This document shows, piece after piece, positions 54,400-64,000 of a DNA stretch of 64,000 bases. The stretch comes from Oscarella lobularis (lineage: Eukaryota; Porifera; Homoscleromorpha; Homosclerophorida; Oscarellidae). A program made the position numbers and the translations under genes. The notes under the pieces are model-generated. The model ran no database searches. It was not told the DNA's origin and saw only the letters and a list, made by a program, of their open reading frames with translations. The stretch is taken from contig NC_089193.1 of assembly GCF_947507565.1 (NCBI RefSeq), positions 868,001 through 932,000 on the forward strand, written 5' to 3'. Numbering within the stretch: the first letter of the stretch is position 1; each line of letters starts with the position of its first letter.

Positions 54400-55091
54400 C
54401 TCACGCAAGATAGTAAAATACGGTTCACTGCATATGCCTTAGAGCGATCAAACTCACTTGTGCATTAGAAGCAGTGAAACAACTTCAGTGAAATAGAAAG
54501 TTCCAGGTGGTGACGCAAAACCCCGTGCAATGCTATATATGAGTCAAGCTATAGTCTAGTCCCCTCGTGCAGATAGGTATATAAATACTTACACTCTGCA
54601 GAACGGAAAGTTGGTGATGTCAAAAGTCGATGATATCACAGACCGGAGTAAAGTAAACTGACAGTGAATTAGACGGGACATCAGGGTTTCCGGACATCAG
54701 GGTTCCGGGAAAAAGCCGGCCGGGTGGGGGTCTGAGTCTACAGATCGTTCTCAGTCTGTTTCTCGGTCACTGTCTAATGTTATAAAACCGTACAAACCTT
54801 TTCGAATGACAGAACTGTCCTTTTCGTCCATAATGCACCCGTTGGTGAAATGAAGCTTCTTGAGAAAGAGAGCAAAGAAAAGCTGAAAAGCCGTCATTCC
54901 GTCGTAAGAAAAGCGCTCTTGTTCGCGACGAAGAGCTCAAATCCAGTCGTCAACGTCCGACGCCTGAGGTCCTCTCCCGCCGTCTAGGACGGAGCGAAGA
55001 CCGGCGAGCGGAGCGCTAAGAAGCTCCTTTTATAGGCCTGTCGGCGTAGGCAACGACGAACGAACGCCTGAGCTCTCGTTAGCGACGACAT
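54400..55091 (-). pseudogene. Duplicated 5' end of the TRPC-like channel, decayed
   Basis: About 54400-54500 matches the 5' end of channel exon 2 (cacgcaagatagt, cttgtgcat words). About 54795-55091 matches exon 1 (cgtcaacgtccgacgcctgagg, aggacggagcgaagaccgg). Frames carry indels and a stop, and the rest of the channel is missing. It lies between GPCR copies 1 and 2. Confidence 0.75.
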
Positions 55092-55339
55092 CTTTGGAGG
55101 TCTCAAGCGCGCTACATATGGGGCGAAAGGAAAAACGGAAATGCGTCACTTGGCGCGAAAAACCTACACTAATTAAAACGTTGTAAGTCTGGCGTCATTG
55201 CTAAGTATGCCATCTCGTTGTTTATTAAAATGTACCGTGCGTTCCTTACATTACACATACAATTGTAGCTAAGGCTAAATAAATTCCATTAGGTTGACAC
55301 CTTGATTAATTCAGATTCCAAATGTGGCCTTGTATGGAG

Positions 55340-58132
55340 TTACAACGCAGTCATCGCCGTCTCGTTCGATTTCTTCCTCGAGTACGAGTTACTCGTTTGA
55401 TACTCTCGGTGCTTTGTTAGCTGAAGCGCTTTTCCAAATAGCTTTCGCACTTTTCGATTTAATGCAAAAACCACAAGAAGCGTGACGGCTTGAAACAAAT
55501 TGGCCACCGTAAAGCAATACCACAGCCATTCTTCATCTGTCAGAACTGCAACGTAAGCCAGAATAAAGGTCAATCCAAGCAAAGCGAAAGTTCCCAAAAA
55601 TATGCGAATTTGTTTTTGAATTTTTGCCAACGCCGACGACTTTGCAACGAGCTCCGTTAGACAAGCTGCTTGCTTTAGTTGCTTTCGAACAACAAACGAT
55701 AGAACCACAAAGCAAGAAAAATTAAAAACCATGCAGAACAACGGCGACGGGAATTCCGAAGGCGACAAGAACGGCTAGGTCAGGCTGAATCCAGCATAAA
55801 CGATCAGACGAATATGTTATATTCACAGTCGTAACGTACTGCAAAGCCAAGCAAACGACGCAAACAACTGCTGAAATTCCCCAAGCAAAGAACGACGCTT
55901 TGGCAAAACGCTTTAGCGCGGTTTTGCGAATTTCTTCCACGTTTCGCATATCTACTGTTACAAACGTTTTCACGAGATTGATGGCAATTACCGACGACCA
56001 CGCGAAGTGTGACAGCTGGAAGAAATGAAGAAGGAATCCCATCGACGTGCAGGCGGCTTTGTTTTCAACCCAACCAAGTCCTATCACCATAAATGTGAAG
56101 GAAAATCCAAGGGAAAGCGCGTATCCAGCTATGCAAAGACCAGGATAGGTTCGTAGGTCTTTGAACCCGACGTAGGTGACGAACAAAATGAAGCATACAA
56201 TAGCTGTGGCGATGCTTACAGATGCACTGAAAATCGCATAAGGTTGAGAATAATCCCACACTTTGATTGTCGTTGTTTCGTTAAACTCTCGTCGAAATGT
56301 CGAACAGACGAAAATTGAACTTTCGTTTTTTGAAAGAGTATACTGAGACCTGTTGTAGCTTTCGCCACTTGATAGGACAGTGACCAAACCGTCAGAAGAG
56401 ACGTTATACTCGTTTGAATTATATTCTATTTGCGGACAACGAAGTTCTTTGTTGTCTGATATCAAGGTAGCGAACGTTGAATTCCTAGTTGTGAAGATAA
56501 TACCTTTGTAAACAAAAGTCACGTTAAGTACAGAGAGAGATGAATTTAATTCGTTCCATTCCAAGTCTGTAAAGGACGACGAAGAAAAGTTTGCCAAGAC
56601 AAACACTTCCCTTTCGATGATGTAAAGAGAGCTGATTTCGACGTTAGTGGTGTTGGGAGAATAATTTTCCAGCAATTCTCGAATCTCGACAGAGACATTG
56701 TTTGAATATTCATCTCTAAGTGTAGCGTTGGTTATGAAAGTTAAAAGATAAACGGCGAAAGCTCTTCTACAACGGTAACCATCTATTAGCACATGTCCAG
56801 TGCGGCACCGCACCGGAACACAGGTGAGCCGCTGTGGATCGTAGACGTATCCATAGGAGCAGTATTTTAGCTCATTGACGTCGATTTCGGTGAATGGCTT
56901 ATCTTGATTGAATAATAAAGAAGGAGGGAGTAGAACTGGCGGAAACACACAAAAGATCGGTAAAAATGTCAACGAGTCTAAGCGAGAATCGGCCGATGTG
57001 TTGTTGAGATAGTATAGCAAATCGTCAAATCTGACCATGGGTCCAAATAACAATTTCGGTTCTTTGTAACAGAAAAGGGACGACAACGAAATTCCATTGC
57101 AGAATGCACAATGACGATTTCGAAAGTAAGTGCCAGAAGTAGACCAAACGTAATCGGTGTAAGAAAGACACTTGTCTCGCAGACAGGTGTAGTTTGACGT
57201 CGTTAGAAGATAACCAAGTTTGGAGCTCAGTTCAGAGAGACTTAGACAAGTGCTGATCGACTGAAAGCACCGCCTTAGAGAAGGTTGTTCTAAATGATTT
57301 GGTTGAATCGTAGCTAGACTACAGTTCAGTTTTGAAATGGCTGGAGTAATGCACGTTGCGTTTGCCTTGGAAGGCGATATGTTTCCAGACTCCACTCCCT
57401 ATAGACGTACGCAAATAACATTGTGTCACATCACGGTGGATTTAGCGTACCTTGCAGAAAAAGGCCGGTTCCCAATATCTGACGCGGCTTTCTTCGTGAT
57501 AATTGCATTTGGCGCAATAGATGTTCGCGTAGGTGTAGAACGACGAGCTGACTGGGAGCTGAAGTTTCAGGGATTCTCGAAGATCAGAGGCAATAATGGA
57601 CGAGTTCTCGCACCTCTGACGAGTGTCGTCATTGGGCCAACGAGACGAACAGCGAGTAAACATGTACCAAGCGCTCTGCCCAAATTTCGTCGGAGACGGG
57701 TTGACGCACATTTGACCAGGAAAGGCTTCCGGTAGTCTCTACCGGAAGAGTGCAATTATAGGAAATAAAATATGCACTGAAAATTGAATATAGCGCCTCT
57801 AACTTTGATTAATCAAACGCAGCGTTAAGTAATTATTTAATTAATTAAGATAGCCTGCGGCTCACCTGACTCGACGATCGGCTACAACAATCTCCGAAGA
57901 AGGAGCACTGGTTATCGCAATTGCAACGCGGCGATAAGATTCCAGTTGTACGATTGCCGACAGCACGTAGCGGGCACTGCGTGACCCACGGGCAACCGCT
58001 TCCGGGAAAAGATGACGACAAAAGAGAAGGATACTCTTCAAAAGGAAGATCGAGGCAAGATGGATACGAAGCGATGACCGGTGATCGTCGTGCCAGAAGA
58101 AGAACGAGAAGAAGCCATGGAAAAGCAGTCAT
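55340..58132 (-). pseudogene. Somatomedin-B / methuselah-like 7TM receptor, copy 2, frameshifted in TM5
   Basis: Exons complement(55340-57398, 57451-57738, 57866-58132). Signal peptide, somatomedin-B cysteines, long ectodomain and helices 1-5 read without error from 57398. At about 55728-55735 the copy has gcatg where copies 1 and 3 have a single base, a net gain of 4 nt. The frame then ends (VAVVLHGF stop) inside helix 5. The remaining helices 5-7 and tail continue in another frame to 55340. The large exon is 2059 nt, 4 more than a multiple of three, which confirms the single lesion. A truncated receptor could still be made. Confidence 0.8.
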
Positions 58133-58169
58133 CTGATTGCGTTGGGCGCCTTGAGGGACAAAGGGACCG

Positions 58170-58740
58170 ACGTTAGGCTAGCGTGCGCTCGCCCTTTCCG
58201 AATGTTCTGTCGGCCTCGCCGCGTGGCCGCCGACCGTTCGTTTACAAGAACGACTGCTTTCTCAAGGACGGGAAACCGTTTCGCTACATATCGGGAGGCA
58301 TACATTGTACCTCGACCGTACTTGGCTGCCGGCTTGAACAATTCAAACGTGCGTGCCAGCAAAGACCTTAGTAGATCTACCTATGCGAAAAGAAGAAACT
58401 TTTAGGTACGTGGCGTGGATTGTCCACAAACCGGTCCAAGGCCAATTCAACTTCGAAGGAGACGCCGACTTGGTAGCATTCCTAAAAGCTGCTCAGGACG
58501 CTGATCTTTTAGTCATTCTCAGAGTACTGTAGTTCGTAATCCCGTGGTATATATAAAATTATGCCTAGGTCCGTACATCTGCGCTGAATGGGAATCTTTG
58601 AGTCCAAATTGACGATTTCTAATTTTTCAGTCAGCGTTATCCTGCATTCAGGGTGGATTTGATTTCCGGGCTGGTTGTCCAAGGATCCTTCCATTCGATT
58701 CCGATCGTCCAATCCAAGTGTCTAATTGGCTGATGAGTTT
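58170..58740 (+). pseudogene. Partial beta-galactosidase copy (exons 1-4), decayed
   Basis: The segment parallels 62290-62900: [21 protein letters not shown] is readable, followed by deletions removing the [16 protein letters not shown] codons. Exon 2 is recognisable ([20 protein letters not shown]), then PYICAEWE, and [11 protein letters not shown] after an extra insertion. The start codon region is also shortened. Similarity stops near 58740 where channel intron sequence begins. Confidence 0.8.
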
Positions 58741-58741
58741 C

Positions 58742-59170
58742 CACTAGCGCGGAACGGAAAGTGGGAGTAACCATAGTTTTGGCCCGATTCGGATATCAAG
58801 ACCTGGTCCGATCGACAGTCAGTGTGGCATAGCTCTCTAGTGATGTCGTAAGTCGATATCGCTGACCGGAGTTTGCATGCTGTTACCAGTTACTTCAAAA
58901 GTAAACTGACAGTGAAACAGGACATCCACCTTGAGAAAGGCGAAGAAGAGCTGTCACTCCGTCGCGCTCTTCGTATTGATTCGCTAAGCAGGGATCGCGC
59001 TCTTGTTCGCGACGCACAGCTCTAATCCATTCGTCAACGTCCGGCGCCTGAGGTGCTCTTCCGCGGTCTAGGACGGAGCGAAGACCGGATAGGAGAGCGC
59101 TAACAAGCTCCTTCCATAGGCCTGACGGCGCGGGCAACGACGAACGAACGCGAGGTGACGCCTGAGCTCT
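58742..59170 (-). pseudogene. Second duplicated 5' end of the TRPC-like channel (intron 1 and exon 1)
   Basis: About 58742-58920 follows channel intron 1 (gcggaa.ggaaagtggg, tcaagacctggt, cagtcagtg). About 58925-59170 follows exon 1 and encodes GLWKELVSALLSGLRSVLD and VDEWIRAVRREQERDPCLA. The 3' end of exon 1 with its splice site is lost, and no further channel exons follow. It sits between GPCR copies 2 and 3. Confidence 0.75.
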
Positions 59171-59445
59171 CGTTTCGGAGGTCCCAAGCGCGCGCTATAT
59201 GCATGCACATGTGGGCGCGGAGGAAAAACTAAACGGTGTACAATGCGTCACTTGGCGCGAAAACATACATAGAAACCCACATGCACTCTACGATGTACGT
59301 CATTGCTAAGTATGCCAATTTGTTGTATATTAAGGTACGGTCACATTACCTATAGCTTTACCTATGCAGCCTGTGGAGACACGCTCAAGAAATTCCATTA
59401 AGCTGACATCATAAATCTAGACTCCAAATGTGACCTTGCAAGGAT

Positions 59446-62217
59446 TTACAACGCTGTTATCGCCGTCTCGTTTGATTTCTTCTTCGAGTACGATTCACTC
59501 GTTGGATCATCTCGGTGCTTTGGCCGAAGCGCTTTTCCAAATAGTTTTCGCACTTTTCGATTTAGTACAAAAACTACAAGTAGCGTGATGGCTTGAAACA
59601 AATTGGCCACCGTAAAGCAATACCACAACCATTCATCGTCTGTCAGAACTGCGACGTAAGCCAGAATAAAGGTCAATCCGAGCAAAGCAAAAGTTCCCAA
59701 AAAGATGCGAATTTGCTTTTGAATTTTCTTCAATGCCGACGCCTTTTCCAAGAGCTCCGTTAGTCGAGCTGCTCGCTTTAGTTGCTTTCGAACAACAAAT
59801 GATAGAACGACAAAGCAAGAAAAATTAAAAACAAGAACAACGGCGACGGGAATTCCGAAAGCGACAAGAATGGCTAGGTCAGGCTGAATCCAGCATAAAC
59901 GCTCAGACGAGTATGTTATATTCACAGTCGTGCCGTACTGCAAAGCCAAGCAAACGACGCAAACAACTGCTGAAACGCCCCAAGCGAACATCGCGGCTTT
60001 GGAAAAATGCTTCAACGCGGTCTTGCGTACCTCTTCTACATTTCGCATATCCACCTTTACAAACGTTTTCACGAGATTGAGAGCAATTAACGACGACCAC
60101 GCGAAGTGCGAAAGCTGGAAGAAATGAAGAAGGAATCCCATCAACGTGCAGGCGGCTTTGTTTTCAACCCAACCAAGTCCTATCACCATAAATGTGAAGG
60201 AAAATCCAAGGGAAAGCGCGTAACCTGCCATGCAAAGACCAGGATAGGTTCGTAGGTCTTTGAACGCAACGTAGGTGACGAACAAAATGAAGCATACAAC
60301 AGCTGTGACGATGCTTACAGATGCACTGAAAATCGCATAAGGTTGAGAATAATCCCATACTCTGATTGTCGTTGTTTCGTTAAATTCTCGTTGAAACGTC
60401 GAACAGACGAAAATTGAGCTAGTGTTTTTTGAAAGAGTATACTGAGACCTGTTGTAGCTTTTGCCACTTGATAGGACAGTGACCAAACCATCAGAAGAGA
60501 CGTTAAACTCGTTCGAATTATATTCTATTTGTGGACAACGAAGTTGGTTGTTGTCTGATGTCAAGGTAGCAAACGTTGAATTCCTAGTTGTGAAGATAAT
60601 ACCTTTGTAAACAAAAGTCACATTAAGTAAGGTAAGGGTTGAATTTAATTCGCTCCATTCCAAGTCCGTAAAAGACGAGGAAGAGAAGTTTGCCAAAACG
60701 AAAACTTCCTTTTCGATGACGTAAAGAGAGCTAATTTCGACAGTAGTATTGGGATAATAATTTTCCAGCAATTCTTTAATCTCGAGAGAGACATTGTTCG
60801 ATTCATCTTTAAGTGTAGCGTTGGTTTTGAAAGTTAAAAGATAAACGGCGAAAGCTCTTCTACAGCGGTAACCATCCACTAGCACATGTCCACTGCGGCA
60901 CGTCAACGGAACACAGGTGAGCCGCTGTGGATCATAGACGTATCCATAGGAGCAGTATTTCAGCTCATTGACGTCGATTTCGGTGAAAGGCTTGTCTTGA
61001 TTGAATAATAATGAAGGAGGGAGTAGAACGGGCGGTGACACACAACGTACTGGTACAAATGTCAATGAGTCTAAGCGAGAGTCGGCCGATCTGTTGTTGA
61101 GATAGTATAGCAAATCGTCAAATCTAACAGTGGGTCCAAACGCCAGTTTCGGTTCCTCGTAACAGAAAAGGGACGACAAAGAAATTCCGTTGCAGAACGC
61201 ACAATGGCGATTTCGAAAATACGTACCAGAAGTAGACCAAACGTAATCGGTGTAAGAAAGACACCTGTCTCGAAGGCAGGTGTAGTTTGAAGTTGTCAGA
61301 GGATAACCAAGTTTGGAGCTCAGTTCAGAGAGACTTAGACATGTGCTGATCGACTGAAAGCACCGCCTTAGAAAAGCTCCTTCTGAAAGGCTTGGTTGAA
61401 TCGTAGCTAGACTGCAGTTCAGTTTTGAAATGGCTGGAGTGGTGCACGTTGCGTTTGCCTTGGAAGGCGATATGTATCCAAACCTCTCTTCCTATACACG
61501 TACGCAGATAATTAACATTGCGTCACATCACAGTGGATTTAGCGTACCTTGCAGAAAAAGGCCGGTTCCCAATATGTGACGCGGCTTTCTTCGTGATAAT
61601 TGCATTTGGCGCAATAGATGTTCGCGTAGGTGTAGGATGACGAGCTGACTGGGAGCTGAAGTTTCAGGGATTCTCGAAGATCAGAGGCAATAATGGACGA
61701 GTTCTCGCACTTCTGACGAGTGTCGTCATTGGGCCAACGAGACGAACAGCGAGTAAACATGTACCAAGCGCTTTGCCCAAATTTCGTCGGAGACGGGTTG
61801 ACGCACATTTGACCAGGAAAGGCTTCCGGTAGTCTCTGCCGGAAGAATTATAGGAAATAAAATAGAGTGAAAATTGAATTAAGAGCCTCTAACTTTTGAT
61901 TAATCAATCGCAGCGTTGTTTATTTATTTATTTAATTAAGATAGCCTGCAGCTCACCTGACTCGTCGATCGGCTACAACAATCTCCGAAGAAGGAGCACT
62001 GGTTATCGCAATTGCAACGCGGCGATAAGATTCCAGTTGTACGATTGCCGACAGCACGTAGCGGGCACTGCGTGACCCACGGGCAACCGCTTCCGGGAAA
62101 AGATGACGACAAAGGATACTCTTCAAAAGGAAGATCGAGGCAAGTTGGATACGAAGCGATGACGGGCGATCGTCGTGCCAAAAGAAAAACGAGAAGAAGC
62201 CATGGAAAAGCAGTCAT
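59446..62217 (-). CDS. Somatomedin-B / methuselah-like 7TM receptor, copy 3 (intact)
   Basis: Exons complement(59446-61491, 61548-61835, 61957-62217), phase-0 introns, 864 residues. Residues 1-20 are a signal peptide. About 25-85 form an eight-cysteine somatomedin-B-like module ending [12 protein letters not shown]. About 88-183 form a second cysteine-rich exon ([18 protein letters not shown]...IYCAKCNY). A long ectodomain with many N-glycosylation sites follows. The 7TM domain starts about residue 520 ([19 protein letters not shown]) and ends with [14 protein letters not shown]. The helices match the methuselah/secretin-like class. Somatomedin-B modules bind proteins outside the cell, so an adhesion or matrix-sensing receptor is likely; the ligand is unknown. 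Divergent from beta-galactosidase across 98 bp. Confidence 0.87.
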
Positions 62218-62315
62218 CTGATTGCGTTGCCTTGGGCTTGTGTCGGCTTGAGGGACAATTAAAGGACACGACAGGGACGGCCGACGTTAGGCTAGCGTGC
62301 GCTCGCCCGTTTCGA
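62218..62315. promoter_or_regulatory. Compact shared promoter of GPCR copy 3 and beta-galactosidase
   Basis: Only 98 bp separate the two opposed start codons. The stretch is repeated, shortened, upstream of GPCR copy 2 and, more decayed, of copy 1. Both promoters must overlap here or lie within the first exons. Confidence 0.45.
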
Positions 62316-64000
62316 ATGTTCCAAATCGCTCTTCTGTTGGCGCTCGTTGGCCTCGCCGCGGCCGCCGACCGTTCGTTCACGATCGATTACAAGAACGATT
62401 GCTTTCTCAAGGACGGGAAACCGTTTCGCTACATATCGGGAGGCATACATTACTTTCGCGTCCCTCGACCGTACTGGCAAGACCGATTGAAGAAGATTCG
62501 AGCTGCCGGCTTGAATGCAGTTCAAACGTGCGTGCCAGCAAAGGCCTTGGTATGCGAAAAAACCCCGAACCTTTCAGGTACGTAGCGTGGAATGTCCACG
62601 AACCGGTCCAAGGCCAATTCAACTTCGAAGGAGACGCCGACTTGGCAGCATTCTTAAAAGCTGCTCAAGACGCCGATCTTTTAGTCATTCTTAGAGCCGG
62701 TATTTAGATAAATACTATAGTTTGATCACGTGGTCGATAGGAGATATGCCTAGGTCCGTACATTTGCGCTGAATGGGAGTCTGTGAGTGCAAATCGACGA
62801 TTCCTAATTTTTCAGTCAGCGTTATCGTACATTCAGGGTGGATTTCCTGGCTGGTTGTCGAAGGATCCTTCCATTCGATTCCGATCGTCCGATCCAAGTC
62901 TCTAACGCGAGGTCGTTTAGTGATTGGCTGATAAACGTTCTTTCTCCTTAGAATATCTCGGTCCAGTTGACTCCTACATGGCTAAGCTGCTACCCATAGT
63001 CAAACCACTTCTTTACGAAAACGGCGGTCCTGTTATTAGCGTTCAGGTAGAGAGAAAGCTGGACCCGGCACAGGGATTCTACAGCTCCAATACTTATGTA
63101 CATATCTGTAGGTTGAAAACGAGTATGGGAGTTTTCCAGCCTGTGACAAAGAGTACCTGCAGCATCTTGAAGATCTCTTTCGAAAATATCTCGGACCAAG
63201 CGTCGTTTTGTTTACAACGGACGGCGACTCGATTTCCTTATTGAAATGCGGAACATTGCCGTCATTGTACTCCACTGTTGACTTCGGACCCGGTTCGTAT
63301 TAGCGAAAGGATGCGGTTAGTGATCCTATTTCTCCTTGTATCTAGGTGGTGATCCCATGTCTCATTTTCTCTCCATGAGGGCCTATGAACCTCACGGGCC
63401 ACTCGTGAGAATTAGCCGAATCTATTTATGTAAATACTCTCAATAAATTTTCTTTCTAGGTTAATTCTGAGTATTACGCGGGATGGCTGGATCATTGGGG
63501 TGGTCACCACGCCCACGTAGATGCCTCTACTGTAGCGCAGTATCTCGACGAAATTCTCAAGCTCAACGCATCTGTGAACATGTAAGCAACAATTTACTCA
63601 CAAGTCGGCGTTCTTTTGAAATTGAAAAAGGTACATGTTCGAAGGGGGGACCAACTTCGGGTTCATGAACGGTATGCTTTTGGGCAAATCAGTTGGGGCC
63701 CTAGAGAGCTTTGTTTTCTAGGCGCTACAGCAAGTTCTGACGTAACTAGTTACGATTACGATGCTCCTTTGACTGAGGCAGGCAACATAACACCAAAATA
63801 TCAACAGATTCGGGAAGTTGTGGGAAAGGTGTGGCAGTTTTTCTTCTGCTACTCACTGGTTCATCTCTCTTACAATGTAGTATAATGGGCCACTGTCTCC
63901 ACTGATTCCTTCTTCCGCTCCTGTATATGATCCTTTCGATATTATGCTCACACAGGTAAATAATTAGTACTATGCCTTTAGAACACGTTCTTGATCTATT
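62316..64000 (+). CDS. Beta-galactosidase, GH35 family (5' part, runs off the window)
   Basis: Exons seen: 62316-62527, 62578-62699, 62754-62782, 62837-62897, 62952-63046, 63112-63292, 63346-63404, 63460-63581, 63631-63671, 63722-63828, 63881-63955, frames continuous. Signal peptide ([17 protein letters not shown]), then the GH35 core as in lysosomal GLB1: [52 protein letters not shown]. The acid/base Glu is in [12 protein letters not shown] (exon 6) and the nucleophile Glu in [14 protein letters not shown] (exon 8), followed by [15 protein letters not shown]. It cleaves terminal beta-linked galactose from glycolipids and glycoproteins in lysosomes or outside the cell. One residue differs from the usual Y-V-P-W-N: here Y-V-A-W-N. 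The C-terminal beta domains lie beyond the window. Confidence 0.92.

Noticed and set aside
1-64000. CRISPR arrays, operons, ribosomal or transfer RNA genes
   Set aside because: The genes have spliceosomal introns and animal domains; no regular spacer arrays, tRNA cloverleaf or rRNA core sequences were recognised by eye.

Overview
The window looks like nuclear DNA of an early-branching animal, most likely a sponge. The genes are metazoan in type (death-domain and CARD adaptors, a receptor tyrosine kinase with C-type lectin, SRCR and EGF modules, a TRPC-like channel, somatomedin-B 7TM receptors, an ABCA transporter). They are split by many very short introns, mostly 48-75 nt. The species itself is not shown; a homoscleromorph-type sponge is only a guess.

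Region 1 (1-16035) is a degraded tandem array of one divergent two-gene unit. The minus-strand gene encodes a GRAM/PH-like protein with an acidic-serine and lysine-rich tail. The plus-strand gene encodes a TPR-death-domain protein. The two share a 150-250 bp intergenic promoter. Units at 1811-5366, 5542-8995 and 12271-15681 keep both members; partial copies lie at 1-1075, 9133-9400 and 11746-12100. Embedded in the array are a DUF4470 fragment (1122-1490), an intact streptavidin-like gene (11002-11448) with an inverted dead copy (9560-9990), and a CARD exon fragment (15859-16035).

Region 2 (16517-21695) is a complete Ty3/gypsy-type LTR retrotransposon on the minus strand: 111-bp LTRs that look identical, a 4-bp target duplication and one open gag-pol frame.

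Region 3 (22866-38067) holds a receptor tyrosine kinase (CTLD, SRCR, CTLDs, EGFs, TM, split kinase), a two-exon CARD-death-domain adaptor of RAIDD-like layout, and a 17-exon full-length ABCA transporter.

Region 4 (38068-47130) is gene-poor. It has a membrane-anchored P-loop ATPase interrupted by a frameshift, a secreted metzincin-like protein whose zinc site has lost key residues, and a decayed fragment of the ABCA second ATPase domain.

Region 5 (47131-64000) is a second duplicated block. The apparent ancestral order is TRPC-like channel (-), somatomedin-B/methuselah-like GPCR (-), beta-galactosidase (+). The middle part was amplified with breakpoints inside the channel and the galactosidase. 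Three GPCR copies result (one with a single nonsense codon, one frameshifted, one intact), with orphan channel and galactosidase 5' ends between them. The last beta-galactosidase is intact and runs off the window.

The window is therefore marked by tandem amplification of divergently transcribed gene pairs followed by decay, rich in receptor and death-fold adaptor genes that suggest, without proving, innate recognition and signalling. Exon boundaries were derived by hand from GT/GC-AG sites, frame continuity and comparison between paralogous copies.
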